NCBI GenBank assembly: GCA_900543105.1
Contig: UQQA01000020.1
Location: 1 to 26,236 of the forward strand
Length of the DNA stretch: 26,236 nucleotides
Direction of reading: 5' to 3'
Source: an uncultured Ruminococcus sp.
GTDB taxonomy: Bacteria > Bacillota > Clostridia > Oscillospirales > Ruminococcaceae
In this document: piece after piece, positions 15,738-23,335 of the stretch
How the letters are laid out: every line of letters starts with the position of its first letter
How positions within the stretch are numbered: position 1 is the first letter of the stretch
Position numbers and translations under genes: made by a program
The notes under the pieces: model-generated
What the model was told of the DNA's origin: nothing
The model's input: the letters and a program-made list of their open reading frames with translations, nothing else
Databases searched by the model: none

Positions 15738-17367
15738 AAAAACAATAAGTGCGGCTTTGGCGCTCATTCTTGCGTCGGCGATCCTCACAACAGGCTGCGG
15801 CAAGGTGGAAGAGGCTGATGCTTCTATTGCCGATACTTCCTGTTCCGAGGAAAGCTTCTATTCCGAAGAAGCTTCGGCTGAGACTGAGGAAGCTATCATA
15901 AGCGCTGCACTTACAAGAGCAGAGCTTGAAGCTAAAAACACCTGGAACGAAACTCAGATCAGCGAAGTTATGTACACAACGCAGGCGTGCTTTTCACGCA
16001 AAGTCCCCACAGCAGGCGCTGAAACAGTTTCCAAGTACACAAAGGGCACAAAGGTAACTGTCGTTGCCGCTACCGATACAGGCTACTACAAGCTCAAGGA
16101 CGGTTCGTTCATTCATTCAAGCTTTTTGAGTGATACAAAGCCCGGTGCAGCCACAACAACGGTCGATGAAGATATCGATGAGATCTTTGACGATGATAAC
16201 ACGACAACGACAAAGAAGTCCTCGACCACCAAAAAGAATTCTTCCGAAACAACAAAGAAAACAAGCAAGACCACCAAGAAAACAACGACCGATAAAACAA
16301 GCACATCTTCGTCAAGCTCCGTAACATACAACGTTGACTATAAGACAAAGTATGTTTACAAGCAGCTCCCTTCTGACGAAAAGCAGCTTTATGCGAATAT
16401 CGTGGAAGCAGCAAAGAGCTTTAAGTCGAAGGTCGCAGTTCCCGAAGGCCTCAGCGTTAATCAGACTATCAAGACCTACGTTAATGTTATCAATCAGGAA
16501 CCCGAGCTTTTCTGGCTTCCCCGTGCTATCCCCGTAAACATCAACGGATACCTCAACATCAAGTATGTTTATACCGCAGATCAGGCAGCGGAGATACAGA
16601 CTGCACTTGACAAGAACGTTAAAACTATCCTCAACACCGTTGATCAGTATAAGTCAACATTCAGCAAGATAAAGGTCATCTATGACTGGGTGGTTCTGAA
16701 CAGCAACTTCAGCACCTCCGACAGCGAAGATACCTGTTCCATAAAGAACGGCCTTACAAAGGGCGCTGACCTCCAGTGCGCAGGTTATGCAAGAACTATG
16801 CAGTACCTCTTCGACCTTGCAGGTATCCGGAGCGTTGTTATCATCGGCAAAAACCCCCAGGGCACAACTCACGCTTGGAACAAGGTCTACTGCGATAACG
16901 GCTACTATGTTATCGACGCAACATGGGGCGACCCGATCAATGAGCATAACGAGGACTATATAAGATACAATTACTTCCTCGTTCCCGATGCATGGGTAAA
17001 GAACGACCACCTCAACCCGAATACATATTTCAGAAGCAACGGCGTTACTATCCACCTCTTTGATGAACCTGCCTGCACAAAGACAAGCGCAAACTATTAT
17101 AAAGTCTATAACAAGGAATTCAGCAGCTATAAGGAAGCTATGGCAGGCATGAAAGCTGAACTTGCCGCTAACATCAAGACAGGCACTGTCGCAACGACTA
17201 TCCGTGTTACAAGCAAGGATATCTGGGATAAGATGAACACCAATGATTCGTTCCGTGAGCTCCAGAATTATGCAAAGGCTCAGGGCAAGAATGTAAAGAA
17301 GCTTTCAAGACTTAAAGCATACGGCGAGGGAACATACGTCGTTCAGTACGATATATTCTATAAGTAA
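15721..17367 (+). CDS. Transglutaminase-like lipoprotein 1 with SH3-like domain
   Basis: This 548-aa exported lipoprotein has the signal peptide lipobox LTTGC (Cys26). A bacterial SH3-like domain (about 80-138; TKVTVVAATDTGYYKLKDGS) should bind cell wall or peptide. A Thr/Lys/Ser-only linker follows (about 160-200). A helical pre-domain (from about 213, LPSDEKQLYANIVEAA) leads into the transglutaminase-like fold with Cys353 (LQCAGYA), His384 (HAWNKV) and Asp399 (DATWGDP). A C-terminal alpha/beta domain is shared with the other four paralogues. The start at 15721 overlaps corC by 17 nt after AAAAGGAGAAG, so translation is coupled. The family includes peptidases and crosslinking enzymes; the true reaction is unknown. 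Confidence 0.9.
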   Translation: MKTNTKKTISAALALILASAILTTGCGKVEEADASIADTSCSEESFYSEEASAETEEAIISAALTRAELEAKNTWNETQISEVMYTTQACFSRKVPTAGAETVSKYTKGTKVTVVAATDTGYYKLKDGSFIHSSFLSDTKPGAATTTVDEDIDEIFDDDNTTTTKKSSTTKKNSSETTKKTSKTTKKTTTDKTSTSSSSSVTYNVDYKTKYVYKQLPSDEKQLYANIVEAAKSFKSKVAVPEGLSVNQTIKTYVNVINQEPELFWLPRAIPVNINGYLNIKYVYTADQAAEIQTALDKNVKTILNTVDQYKSTFSKIKVIYDWVVLNSNFSTSDSEDTCSIKNGLTKGADLQCAGYARTMQYLFDLAGIRSVVIIGKNPQGTTHAWNKVYCDNGYYVIDATWGDPINEHNEDYIRYNYFLVPDAWVKNDHLNPNTYFRSNGVTIHLFDEPACTKTSANYYKVYNKEFSSYKEAMAGMKAELAANIKTGTVATTIRVTSKDIWDKMNTNDSFRELQNYAKAQGKNVKKLSRLKAYGEGTYVVQYDIFYK

Positions 17368-17447
17368 TTTATTTGCGGGCGGATATTTCGGGAGCTTTCT
17401 TCCGATTCTGCCCGTAACGATTTTGAAGATAAAGGAAAGGAATTAAA

Positions 17448-18842
17448 ATGAAGAAGAAAAATCTTAAAATGATCGCCGCTGCTCTTGCTATGATCTCCGT
17501 ACTTACGATCACAGCAGCAGGCTGCGGAAATAAAAACGACGACAGCGAGGAATTTGTCACAAACGTTATCACCCAAGCTTCAAACGGCGAAGAGCAGACA
17601 GATGCAAACGGCGAAACTTCCGCTCCGGCAGAAGACGAAGCTCCCGTCACAGAAACTGTTCTCGACGGAGATGGAAATGTCGTTACCGATGCAGAGGGCG
17701 CTCCCGTGACTGTAAATGCAGTTACCACCGCACCTGCAGTTCCCGATGAGGACAGCATCTTCAACACAACAACAAAGGCTGTACCCGTAGTCGATAGCTC
17801 CGTTGACAGCACAACAAGATACGCATACAATACCCTTTCCGATAATGAAAAGGCTCTCTATGACGCTATCCTCGGTGCTGCTTCCAATATGTCCACAAGG
17901 ATCTTCGGCGCACAGAACCTCGATAACGCACAGTGGACAAAGGTGTTCGGACTTGTTTACAACCAGGAGCCGCAGCTGTTCTGGCTCAACAGCAGATCAG
18001 TTGTCGGCAGACTTTATTATAACGAGACAGATACCGACAAGATCGCTGCAATGCAGAAAGAGATCGATGCGACCGTTGACAGCCTTTTAAAGGAAGCAAA
18101 TTCAAAATCCTCCACTTTTGATAAGCTTAAAGTTTTCCACGACTACCTCGTGCTCAACTCCACCTTTGAAAAGAGTGAAGAAGCGGGCAACTACAATCAG
18201 ACTATATATAATGCATTCTCCGGCGGTACTTCAAAGCAGGGAAATATACAGTGCGCAGGCTATGCAAAGTCAATGCAGTACCTCTGTGACAAAGCAGGTA
18301 TCGACTGTATGGTCATTACAGGCACGAACGATCAGGGAACTTCCCACGCATGGAACAAGGTCAAGGTTGAGGGCGAGTGGTATAACCTCGATACAACATG
18401 GGATGACCCGATCCTCAAAACACCTGTTACAAACTACCTCCGTTACAGTTATTTCCTCGTTCCCGATGAGTGGATAAACGAGAAATCACACTTCAATATC
18501 AACACGGTAAGCCTTAAGAGCGGCGAAAAGGTAACATACTATGAACCGCCAAAGGCAACAGCAACAGCACAGAACTACTTCATAAAGAACGGCTATGTTT
18601 ACGATAACCGTGACGATGCAGACAAGGCACTTAAGGAAGAGCTTAAAAAGGCAGCTTCCGAGGGAACTGTAGTTGCACACATCATGGTCGGCTCCGATTC
18701 ACTCTTCAAGGAGATCGAAGACTCTCTCAAGAATGACAGCAGCTACCGCGATGACCTCAAGAGCGTAAATTCCAAGATAAAGAAGCTCAAGGACAGCAGC
18801 AAGCAGGATCTCCACGTTATCCAGCTCGTTATTGAATATTGA
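17448..18842 (+). CDS. Transglutaminase-like lipoprotein 2
   Basis: This 464-aa lipoprotein has a signal peptide ending in AAGC (Cys26), then a linker rich in Ala/Glu/Thr/Val (to about 120). The pre-domain contains YNTLSDNEKALYDAIL and NQEPQLFWLNSRS. The triad is Cys269 (QCAGYA), His300 (HAWNKVK) and Asp315 (LDTTWDDP). The C-terminal domain starts at NYFIKNGYVYDN and ends in VIQLVIEY. It is the closest relative in the cluster to protein 1, but lacks the SH3-like domain. AAAGGAAAGG precedes the ATG. It lies 80 nt after gene 1; that gap holds only a weak inverted repeat. Confidence 0.9.
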   Translation: MKKKNLKMIAAALAMISVLTITAAGCGNKNDDSEEFVTNVITQASNGEEQTDANGETSAPAEDEAPVTETVLDGDGNVVTDAEGAPVTVNAVTTAPAVPDEDSIFNTTTKAVPVVDSSVDSTTRYAYNTLSDNEKALYDAILGAASNMSTRIFGAQNLDNAQWTKVFGLVYNQEPQLFWLNSRSVVGRLYYNETDTDKIAAMQKEIDATVDSLLKEANSKSSTFDKLKVFHDYLVLNSTFEKSEEAGNYNQTIYNAFSGGTSKQGNIQCAGYAKSMQYLCDKAGIDCMVITGTNDQGTSHAWNKVKVEGEWYNLDTTWDDPILKTPVTNYLRYSYFLVPDEWINEKSHFNINTVSLKSGEKVTYYEPPKATATAQNYFIKNGYVYDNRDDADKALKEELKKAASEGTVVAHIMVGSDSLFKEIEDSLKNDSSYRDDLKSVNSKIKKLKDSSKQDLHVIQLVIEY

Positions 18843-18847
18843 TAAGA

Positions 18848-19981
18848 ATGAAATTCGGTTTTTTTGCGGCTTTTTCCGTGACGTTGGCGGCGGCAGTGCT
18901 GCTGACGTCCTGCAAAGCCGTTGATGAGAGCGTTTCGCAGCCGCAGAGCGGTCAGAGCACCGAAGCTGCGGCGGAACAGCTCGATTATGTCTTTTATACC
19001 CTTAATGATAAGGAAAAGGAAACCTATTCCGATATGATCGGAGCGGTGAACAGGCGCGAAAATGAATTTCCGTTCCCCGAGGGCTTCGACAGTGATGAAA
19101 TGCGAAAGCTTTTCACCCTCCTTTACACCCAGCAGGAACGGATCTTTTGGCTCGACAGCAGATTTTACTGCGATGATGAGCAGCGAATGTTATATTTTAT
19201 GTATCGATATGACGAAGAGCAGACAGACCGTATGCGCGTTGCGCTCGACCTTGAAGCAGGTAAAATTATTGCAGGCTTCGGTCAGGATACGGACGATTAT
19301 GAAAAGCTCCTCGCGATACATGATGAGATAGTCCTTTCCTGCACTTTCTCCGAGAACGGAAGCAACGCCGCCACTGCTTACGGCGCGCTGGTTGACGGCT
19401 CGGCAATGTGCGAGGGCTATGCGTTCGCGTTTTCCTACCTCTGCACAGCGGCAGGCATTGAAAATTACGTCGTCAGCGGCTCAAACGAAAAGGGCGAACC
19501 GCATCTCTGGAACAAGGTTGTCTGCGGCGGCGAATGGTACAACGTTGACTGTACATGGGACGATCCTATCCTTAAAGATAAAAACGAAAAATTTCTGCGG
19601 CACGACTATTTTCTCGTATCGGACGATGAGATAAACGGCATCTCGCATTTTCCCGACACCGAGTATCTCCCATCGGTGCCCTGCACGGACGGAAACGGGA
19701 ATTATTTCGTCAGAAGCGGACTTTATTTCGATAATTATACAGACGGACTTGAGGCACTTTCAGCTTCGATAAAGGAAGCCGCCCGAAACGGCAGCGGAGA
19801 AGCGGAGATACGCTTCGATAACGAAGAAGCTTTCAGCGAGGTCTGTTCTTATCTTTACGATCGGCAGGGTCTGAAAGAGATCATCGAGGAACTGAACGCA
19901 AATGACGGGCTTAAAATAAGCTCGGCTCACCATATTGAAAACAGTTCGCTTTATGTGATCCATATTTCATTGATCTTTTAA
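18848..19981 (+). CDS. Transglutaminase-like lipoprotein 3, short linker
   Basis: This 377-aa lipoprotein has the lipobox LTSC (Cys22). Unlike its neighbours, it has only a short linker (about 23-45) before the pre-domain (YTLNDKEKETYSDMIGAV). The triad is Cys188 (MCEGYA), His219 (HLWNKV) and Asp234 (VDCTWDDP). The C-terminal domain begins NYFVRSGLYFDN. The ATG at 18848 lies 5 nt after the stop of gene 2 with no clear ribosome-binding site; a TTG at 18839 would overlap that stop by 4 nt. Either way, translation is likely by coupling to gene 2. Confidence 0.88.
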   Translation: MKFGFFAAFSVTLAAAVLLTSCKAVDESVSQPQSGQSTEAAAEQLDYVFYTLNDKEKETYSDMIGAVNRRENEFPFPEGFDSDEMRKLFTLLYTQQERIFWLDSRFYCDDEQRMLYFMYRYDEEQTDRMRVALDLEAGKIIAGFGQDTDDYEKLLAIHDEIVLSCTFSENGSNAATAYGALVDGSAMCEGYAFAFSYLCTAAGIENYVVSGSNEKGEPHLWNKVVCGGEWYNVDCTWDDPILKDKNEKFLRHDYFLVSDDEINGISHFPDTEYLPSVPCTDGNGNYFVRSGLYFDNYTDGLEALSASIKEAARNGSGEAEIRFDNEEAFSEVCSYLYDRQGLKEIIEELNANDGLKISSAHHIENSSLYVIHISLIF

Positions 19982-20071
19982 CAGTACAGAGGATCTCCGC
20001 GCAAAAACGTCGCATTATGACGAAGCGTGGGGAAACGTCTTACGCCATATCTGGAAGGACTGTAGGTTTTT

Positions 20072-21577
20072 ATGAATAAAAATAAAGTCAGCGCGTTCAC
20101 AGCCGCCCTGCTTGCGGCAGCGCTCATGCTCTCGGGCTGCGGACGGGGCAGCGAAGCCGACTGGGAGGATACGCTCCCGTCTGCCGTCACGACTGCACCC
20201 GAAAAGGAAGTTTCCGTCATCGAAGCGGAAACCAATCCGCCGATATCGATATCCGTTCCCGAAACAACAACGACAACGGAGAAAAGCACGGAGCTTGCAA
20301 CAACGACCGCTCCGTCGGAAACCTCGGAAGACAGATCGTCCCTTTCTCCCGTAACGTCAGTAACGACCACCCCGAATTCTTCGGTATTTGCGGAGAGCAC
20401 ATCACCTGCTTCTACGACCGTTCCGATAACGGACACGACCGTGACCTCATCGGAAACCACCACACTTGTCACGGCCGAAACCGTCATTACAGCCGCACCC
20501 GTGCAGCGTGCAGACGGGGAGTATATCTATGTAAAAGGTTCTCCGATAGAAAAAGCTTACCCGTACAATACCCTCGACAGCAACAAAAAAGCCGCTTATG
20601 ACGCTATGCTCACAGCGATCAAGGCGCACAGAGACAGATTCGATATCCCCGACGGAGTGAAGATCTCGGGCGATGATTATGTCGAGCTTTATCAGCTCAT
20701 ATATGATTTTGAGTACAGCATCTTCGACCTTGACGTAAATATCCGCTATACAAGCGCTTCAAACACGGGAAATGTTGTTTCCGCGCAGCTTTCCTATCTC
20801 TATACCGCCGAGCAGGTCGATGATATGCAGAAAAAGATCGACGCTGCTGCGGATAAGATCATCTCCGAGCTTGGAAACGAAATGTCGGAATATGAGATAG
20901 TGAAGTTCTTCTATGATAAGCTCGCCTCCGAGGTCGAATACAACGAAAATGCCGAAAATCTCCGCGATATCTACGGCGCACTCGTTGAAAAATCGACCGT
21001 CTGCGGAGGATACGCAAGAGCATTTTCCTACCTCTGTTCAAAGGTCGGCATCGAAACCATTACAACCCTCGGCGACTTCAACGAAACTCCGCATATGTGG
21101 AATATGGTGAAGATAGACGGGAAATGGTATCATGTCGATGTTACTTCGGGCAACGCAACGAACACCGAATTCCCATATATAAGATACGACTATTTCTGCG
21201 TTACGGACGATATAATAAACAAGTATCACGTCCTCTACGACCAGCCGTTCGATTACCCGAAGGCAGTTTCCGAAAAGTACAACTACTTCGTTTATAACAA
21301 CCTCGTTGCGAGAGATGTTCCGGATGCGGCTGCACTTATCGCGGAGGAGATCATAAAGGCTTCGGCGGCAAAAATACCTGCAGTACAGTTCGCCTGCGCA
21401 GACGATCAGACCTTTGAGGACGTTATATTCTACCTCTTTGACCCCGAACAGCGTCACGCTATCGACATCTACGAAAACACCTACGATTCGGCTGAAAATA
21501 AATACAATCTCAACTCAATACAGTATCACAGCGACCCCAAGACAAGAGTTATAAAGCTTTTCCTTCAATATGTTTAA
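20072..21577 (+). CDS. Transglutaminase-like lipoprotein 4, altered active-site loop
   Basis: This 501-aa lipoprotein has the lipobox LSGC (Cys23) and a long Thr/Ser/Pro-rich linker (about 39-143). The pre-domain contains YNTLDSNKKAAYDAML. The triad is Cys311 (VCGGYARAFSYLC), His341 (HMWNMV) and Asp356 (VDVTSGN). The usual TW-D-P after the catalytic Asp is replaced by TSGNATN. The pre-domain has YDFEYSIFDLDVN instead of QE..FWLDSR. Its HMWNMVKIDG stretch is shared with protein 5, so these two form a pair. The ATG follows GGAAGG with a long spacing of about 13 nt, 90 nt after gene 3. Confidence 0.87.
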   Translation: MNKNKVSAFTAALLAAALMLSGCGRGSEADWEDTLPSAVTTAPEKEVSVIEAETNPPISISVPETTTTTEKSTELATTTAPSETSEDRSSLSPVTSVTTTPNSSVFAESTSPASTTVPITDTTVTSSETTTLVTAETVITAAPVQRADGEYIYVKGSPIEKAYPYNTLDSNKKAAYDAMLTAIKAHRDRFDIPDGVKISGDDYVELYQLIYDFEYSIFDLDVNIRYTSASNTGNVVSAQLSYLYTAEQVDDMQKKIDAAADKIISELGNEMSEYEIVKFFYDKLASEVEYNENAENLRDIYGALVEKSTVCGGYARAFSYLCSKVGIETITTLGDFNETPHMWNMVKIDGKWYHVDVTSGNATNTEFPYIRYDYFCVTDDIINKYHVLYDQPFDYPKAVSEKYNYFVYNNLVARDVPDAAALIAEEIIKASAAKIPAVQFACADDQTFEDVIFYLFDPEQRHAIDIYENTYDSAENKYNLNSIQYHSDPKTRVIKLFLQYV

Positions 21578-21592
21578 TACTGATTTTTGATC

Positions 21593-21676
21593 AAAGTGTA
21601 GAAAAAAATCGGCGCACAAGCCATATAAAGCTATTTTCAATAGCTACGAGCTTTTGCTTGATTTTTTGTACACTTT
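21593..21676. other. Long imperfect palindrome between transglutaminase-like genes 4 and 5
   Basis: AAAGTGTAGAAAAAAATC (21593-21610) pairs with GATTTTTTGTACACTTT (21660-21676). Inside lie CAAGC with GCTTG and a small hairpin AGCTATT/AATAGCT (21629-21645). In RNA this would fold into one long stem of about 84 nt ending in a T-rich arm. It may terminate transcription or protect the mRNA upstream of gene 5. Confidence 0.6.
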
Positions 21677-21734
21677 CGGTTTAAAATAAGTACAATTTAT
21701 CCATTGTTCTGAAAGGCTTTGGAGGTAAATCACC

Positions 21735-22967
21735 TTGCGAAAACTTATACCGAAGCGCTGCGCAGCTGCCGCAGCGGCAATAACGGTAACTATGGCTTTT
21801 TCCTCGTGCGGCTCGGAAAAAGACCCGACGGAGGATATGACCTATAACGGCAGCTATCACATGATAGAGGGCGGAACTTCGGTGCTTATCGAAGATACAT
21901 CGTCCGTTGTCCGCGACAGCCTTATCTATTTCCCCGAGGATATGGAAACGCTCTACGGACAGAATTTTCTTTCTTCCGAAGAAAAGAAGATATACAATTC
22001 GCTCGTTGAAGCTATCGGTAACGAAGAGAAGTCCGTTCCGATGGAGGCGGACGGCGAAACTTATACGAAAATACTCAACCTTATCGGCATCGAGCAAATG
22101 GGCTTCGGCAATGTTTCCGACAGAAGGGTCGGCGCGTTCGATGTGGAAATACAGCGCTTTCCCGTCGAGTTCACCTACCGCTTTTCCTGCGAGGAAATGA
22201 GCAATATGAACCGCGCCGCTGAAGCCGCCGCGAACGAGATAATGGGCGGCGTTACCGACGAAATGACGACCTACGACAAGCTGAAATATTTTCACGATTA
22301 CCTTATCACCCACTGCGAAAGCGATTCCGAAGATCCTTATGCGAACACTATCTACGGCGCGCTCGTAAGGGGAAAAGCGCTCTGCGAGGGCTATGCGAAG
22401 AGCTTTTCCTACCTCTGCAATAAGGCCGGGATAGAGAATATCATCGTCACGGGCGAAACGGACACCGCACATATGTGGAATATGGTGAAAATAGACGGTA
22501 ACTGGTATCATGTCGATGTGACTTGGGATAAACCCGACGGAATGATCGCCGAAATGTACCCCGATATGGTGATGTACCAGTATTTTCTCGTCACCGATTC
22601 GGTCATAGAGAATAATCATACTGTATGGACGATAACCTCACCTCCGCCGAAAGCATACGGAACGAAAGAGAACTACTTTATCAAAGAGGGACTGTATGTC
22701 GAAAGCGAGGAAACGACCGAGCAGACGATAGATAACGCCCTGCGCAAAGCGATATCCGAGGGCAGTCATACCGCTTCGATAAAGTTCGGCACAAGCAATA
22801 TGCTTCATTCGACCATTCGGAAGATGACAGACAGCGCAAGCAGCGGGGGAGATTACCTCAAAGTAAAGATAGCCGATATAAGCTCCGAGATGAACGTCAA
22901 GCTCAACGTAAGCTGGACAGACTATTATTCGCAGTACAGGATACTTGTGTTTATAATAGACTATTGA
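21735..22967 (+). CDS. Transglutaminase-like lipoprotein 5
   Basis: This 410-aa lipoprotein begins with TTG at 21735, 9 nt after a strong GGAGG; no ATG fits. The lipobox is FSSC (Cys25) with a moderate linker. The pre-domain contains FLSSEEKKIYNSLVEAI, with FGNVSDRR where others have FWL. The triad is Cys217 (LCEGYAKSFSYLC), His246 (HMWNMV) and Asp261 (VDVTWDKP). The C-terminal domain begins NYFIKEGLYVES and ends in ILVFIIDY. The long antisense frame over its 5' two thirds is a shadow. A heptamer repeat array starts 6 nt after its stop. Confidence 0.88.
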   Translation: MRKLIPKRCAAAAAAITVTMAFSSCGSEKDPTEDMTYNGSYHMIEGGTSVLIEDTSSVVRDSLIYFPEDMETLYGQNFLSSEEKKIYNSLVEAIGNEEKSVPMEADGETYTKILNLIGIEQMGFGNVSDRRVGAFDVEIQRFPVEFTYRFSCEEMSNMNRAAEAAANEIMGGVTDEMTTYDKLKYFHDYLITHCESDSEDPYANTIYGALVRGKALCEGYAKSFSYLCNKAGIENIIVTGETDTAHMWNMVKIDGNWYHVDVTWDKPDGMIAEMYPDMVMYQYFLVTDSVIENNHTVWTITSPPPKAYGTKENYFIKEGLYVESEETTEQTIDNALRKAISEGSHTASIKFGTSNMLHSTIRKMTDSASSGGDYLKVKIADISSEMNVKLNVSWTDYYSQYRILVFIIDY

Positions 22968-23335
22968 TATTAAATTCGGAATTATGAATTCGGAATTCGG
23001 AATTATTTTTGCTCCGCAAATTGCCGTAAATCGTAGGGTCGGATTCTATATCCGACCGTCAAAAATCTTGTGTTTTAGGCAAATTTTCCGTAGGGGGCGG
23101 GTTTCCCGTCCCGAATCGCGAAGCGATTTTTAGCACATATATTATCTTTCGTAAACAAAAAGAACCTGTTTTCAAAGAATTCAAAATCTTTGAAAACAGG
23201 TTCTTTTTTATTATGAAACGCCTTGCGGCGCGGGACGGGAAACCCGTCCCCTACGGAAAATCGGTTCTCGCCGTAAATTTGCGGAGCAAAATAATTACGC
23301 ATTACGCATTACGAATTACGCATTACGCATTATCC
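22968..23335. repeat. Mirror-image mosaic repeats between convergent genes
   Basis: From the left: a heptamer array (about 22972-23006), GCTCCGCAAATT (23010), the GGATTCTATATCC hairpin (23033-23060), the second hairpin (23086-23113), and a terminator. To the right, in inverted order: the second hairpin (about 23230-23257), the AAATTTGCGGAGC segment (23274-23288), and an inverted heptamer array (TAATGCG/TAATTCG units, 23290-23333). No ORF is supported here. The right array supplies the stop codon and the last two codons of the DXS-like gene. Confidence 0.88.
23157..23209. terminator. Bidirectional terminator for the lipoprotein locus and DXS-like gene
   Basis: An 18-bp perfect stem (23161-23178 with 23187-23204) has an 8-nt loop, with an A-run on the left and a T-run on the right. 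Its core CCTGTTTTCA also appears in the alr/ribU terminator. Confidence 0.9.

Noticed and set aside
21681..22619. 312-aa open frame antisense to lipoprotein 5
   Set aside because: It lies opposite a gene with a clear lipobox and catalytic triad, starts without a ribosome-binding site and has no recognisable motif.
23290..23333. Heptamer arrays as a small CRISPR
   Set aside because: The units are 7 nt and contiguous, with no spacers, and there are no cas genes.
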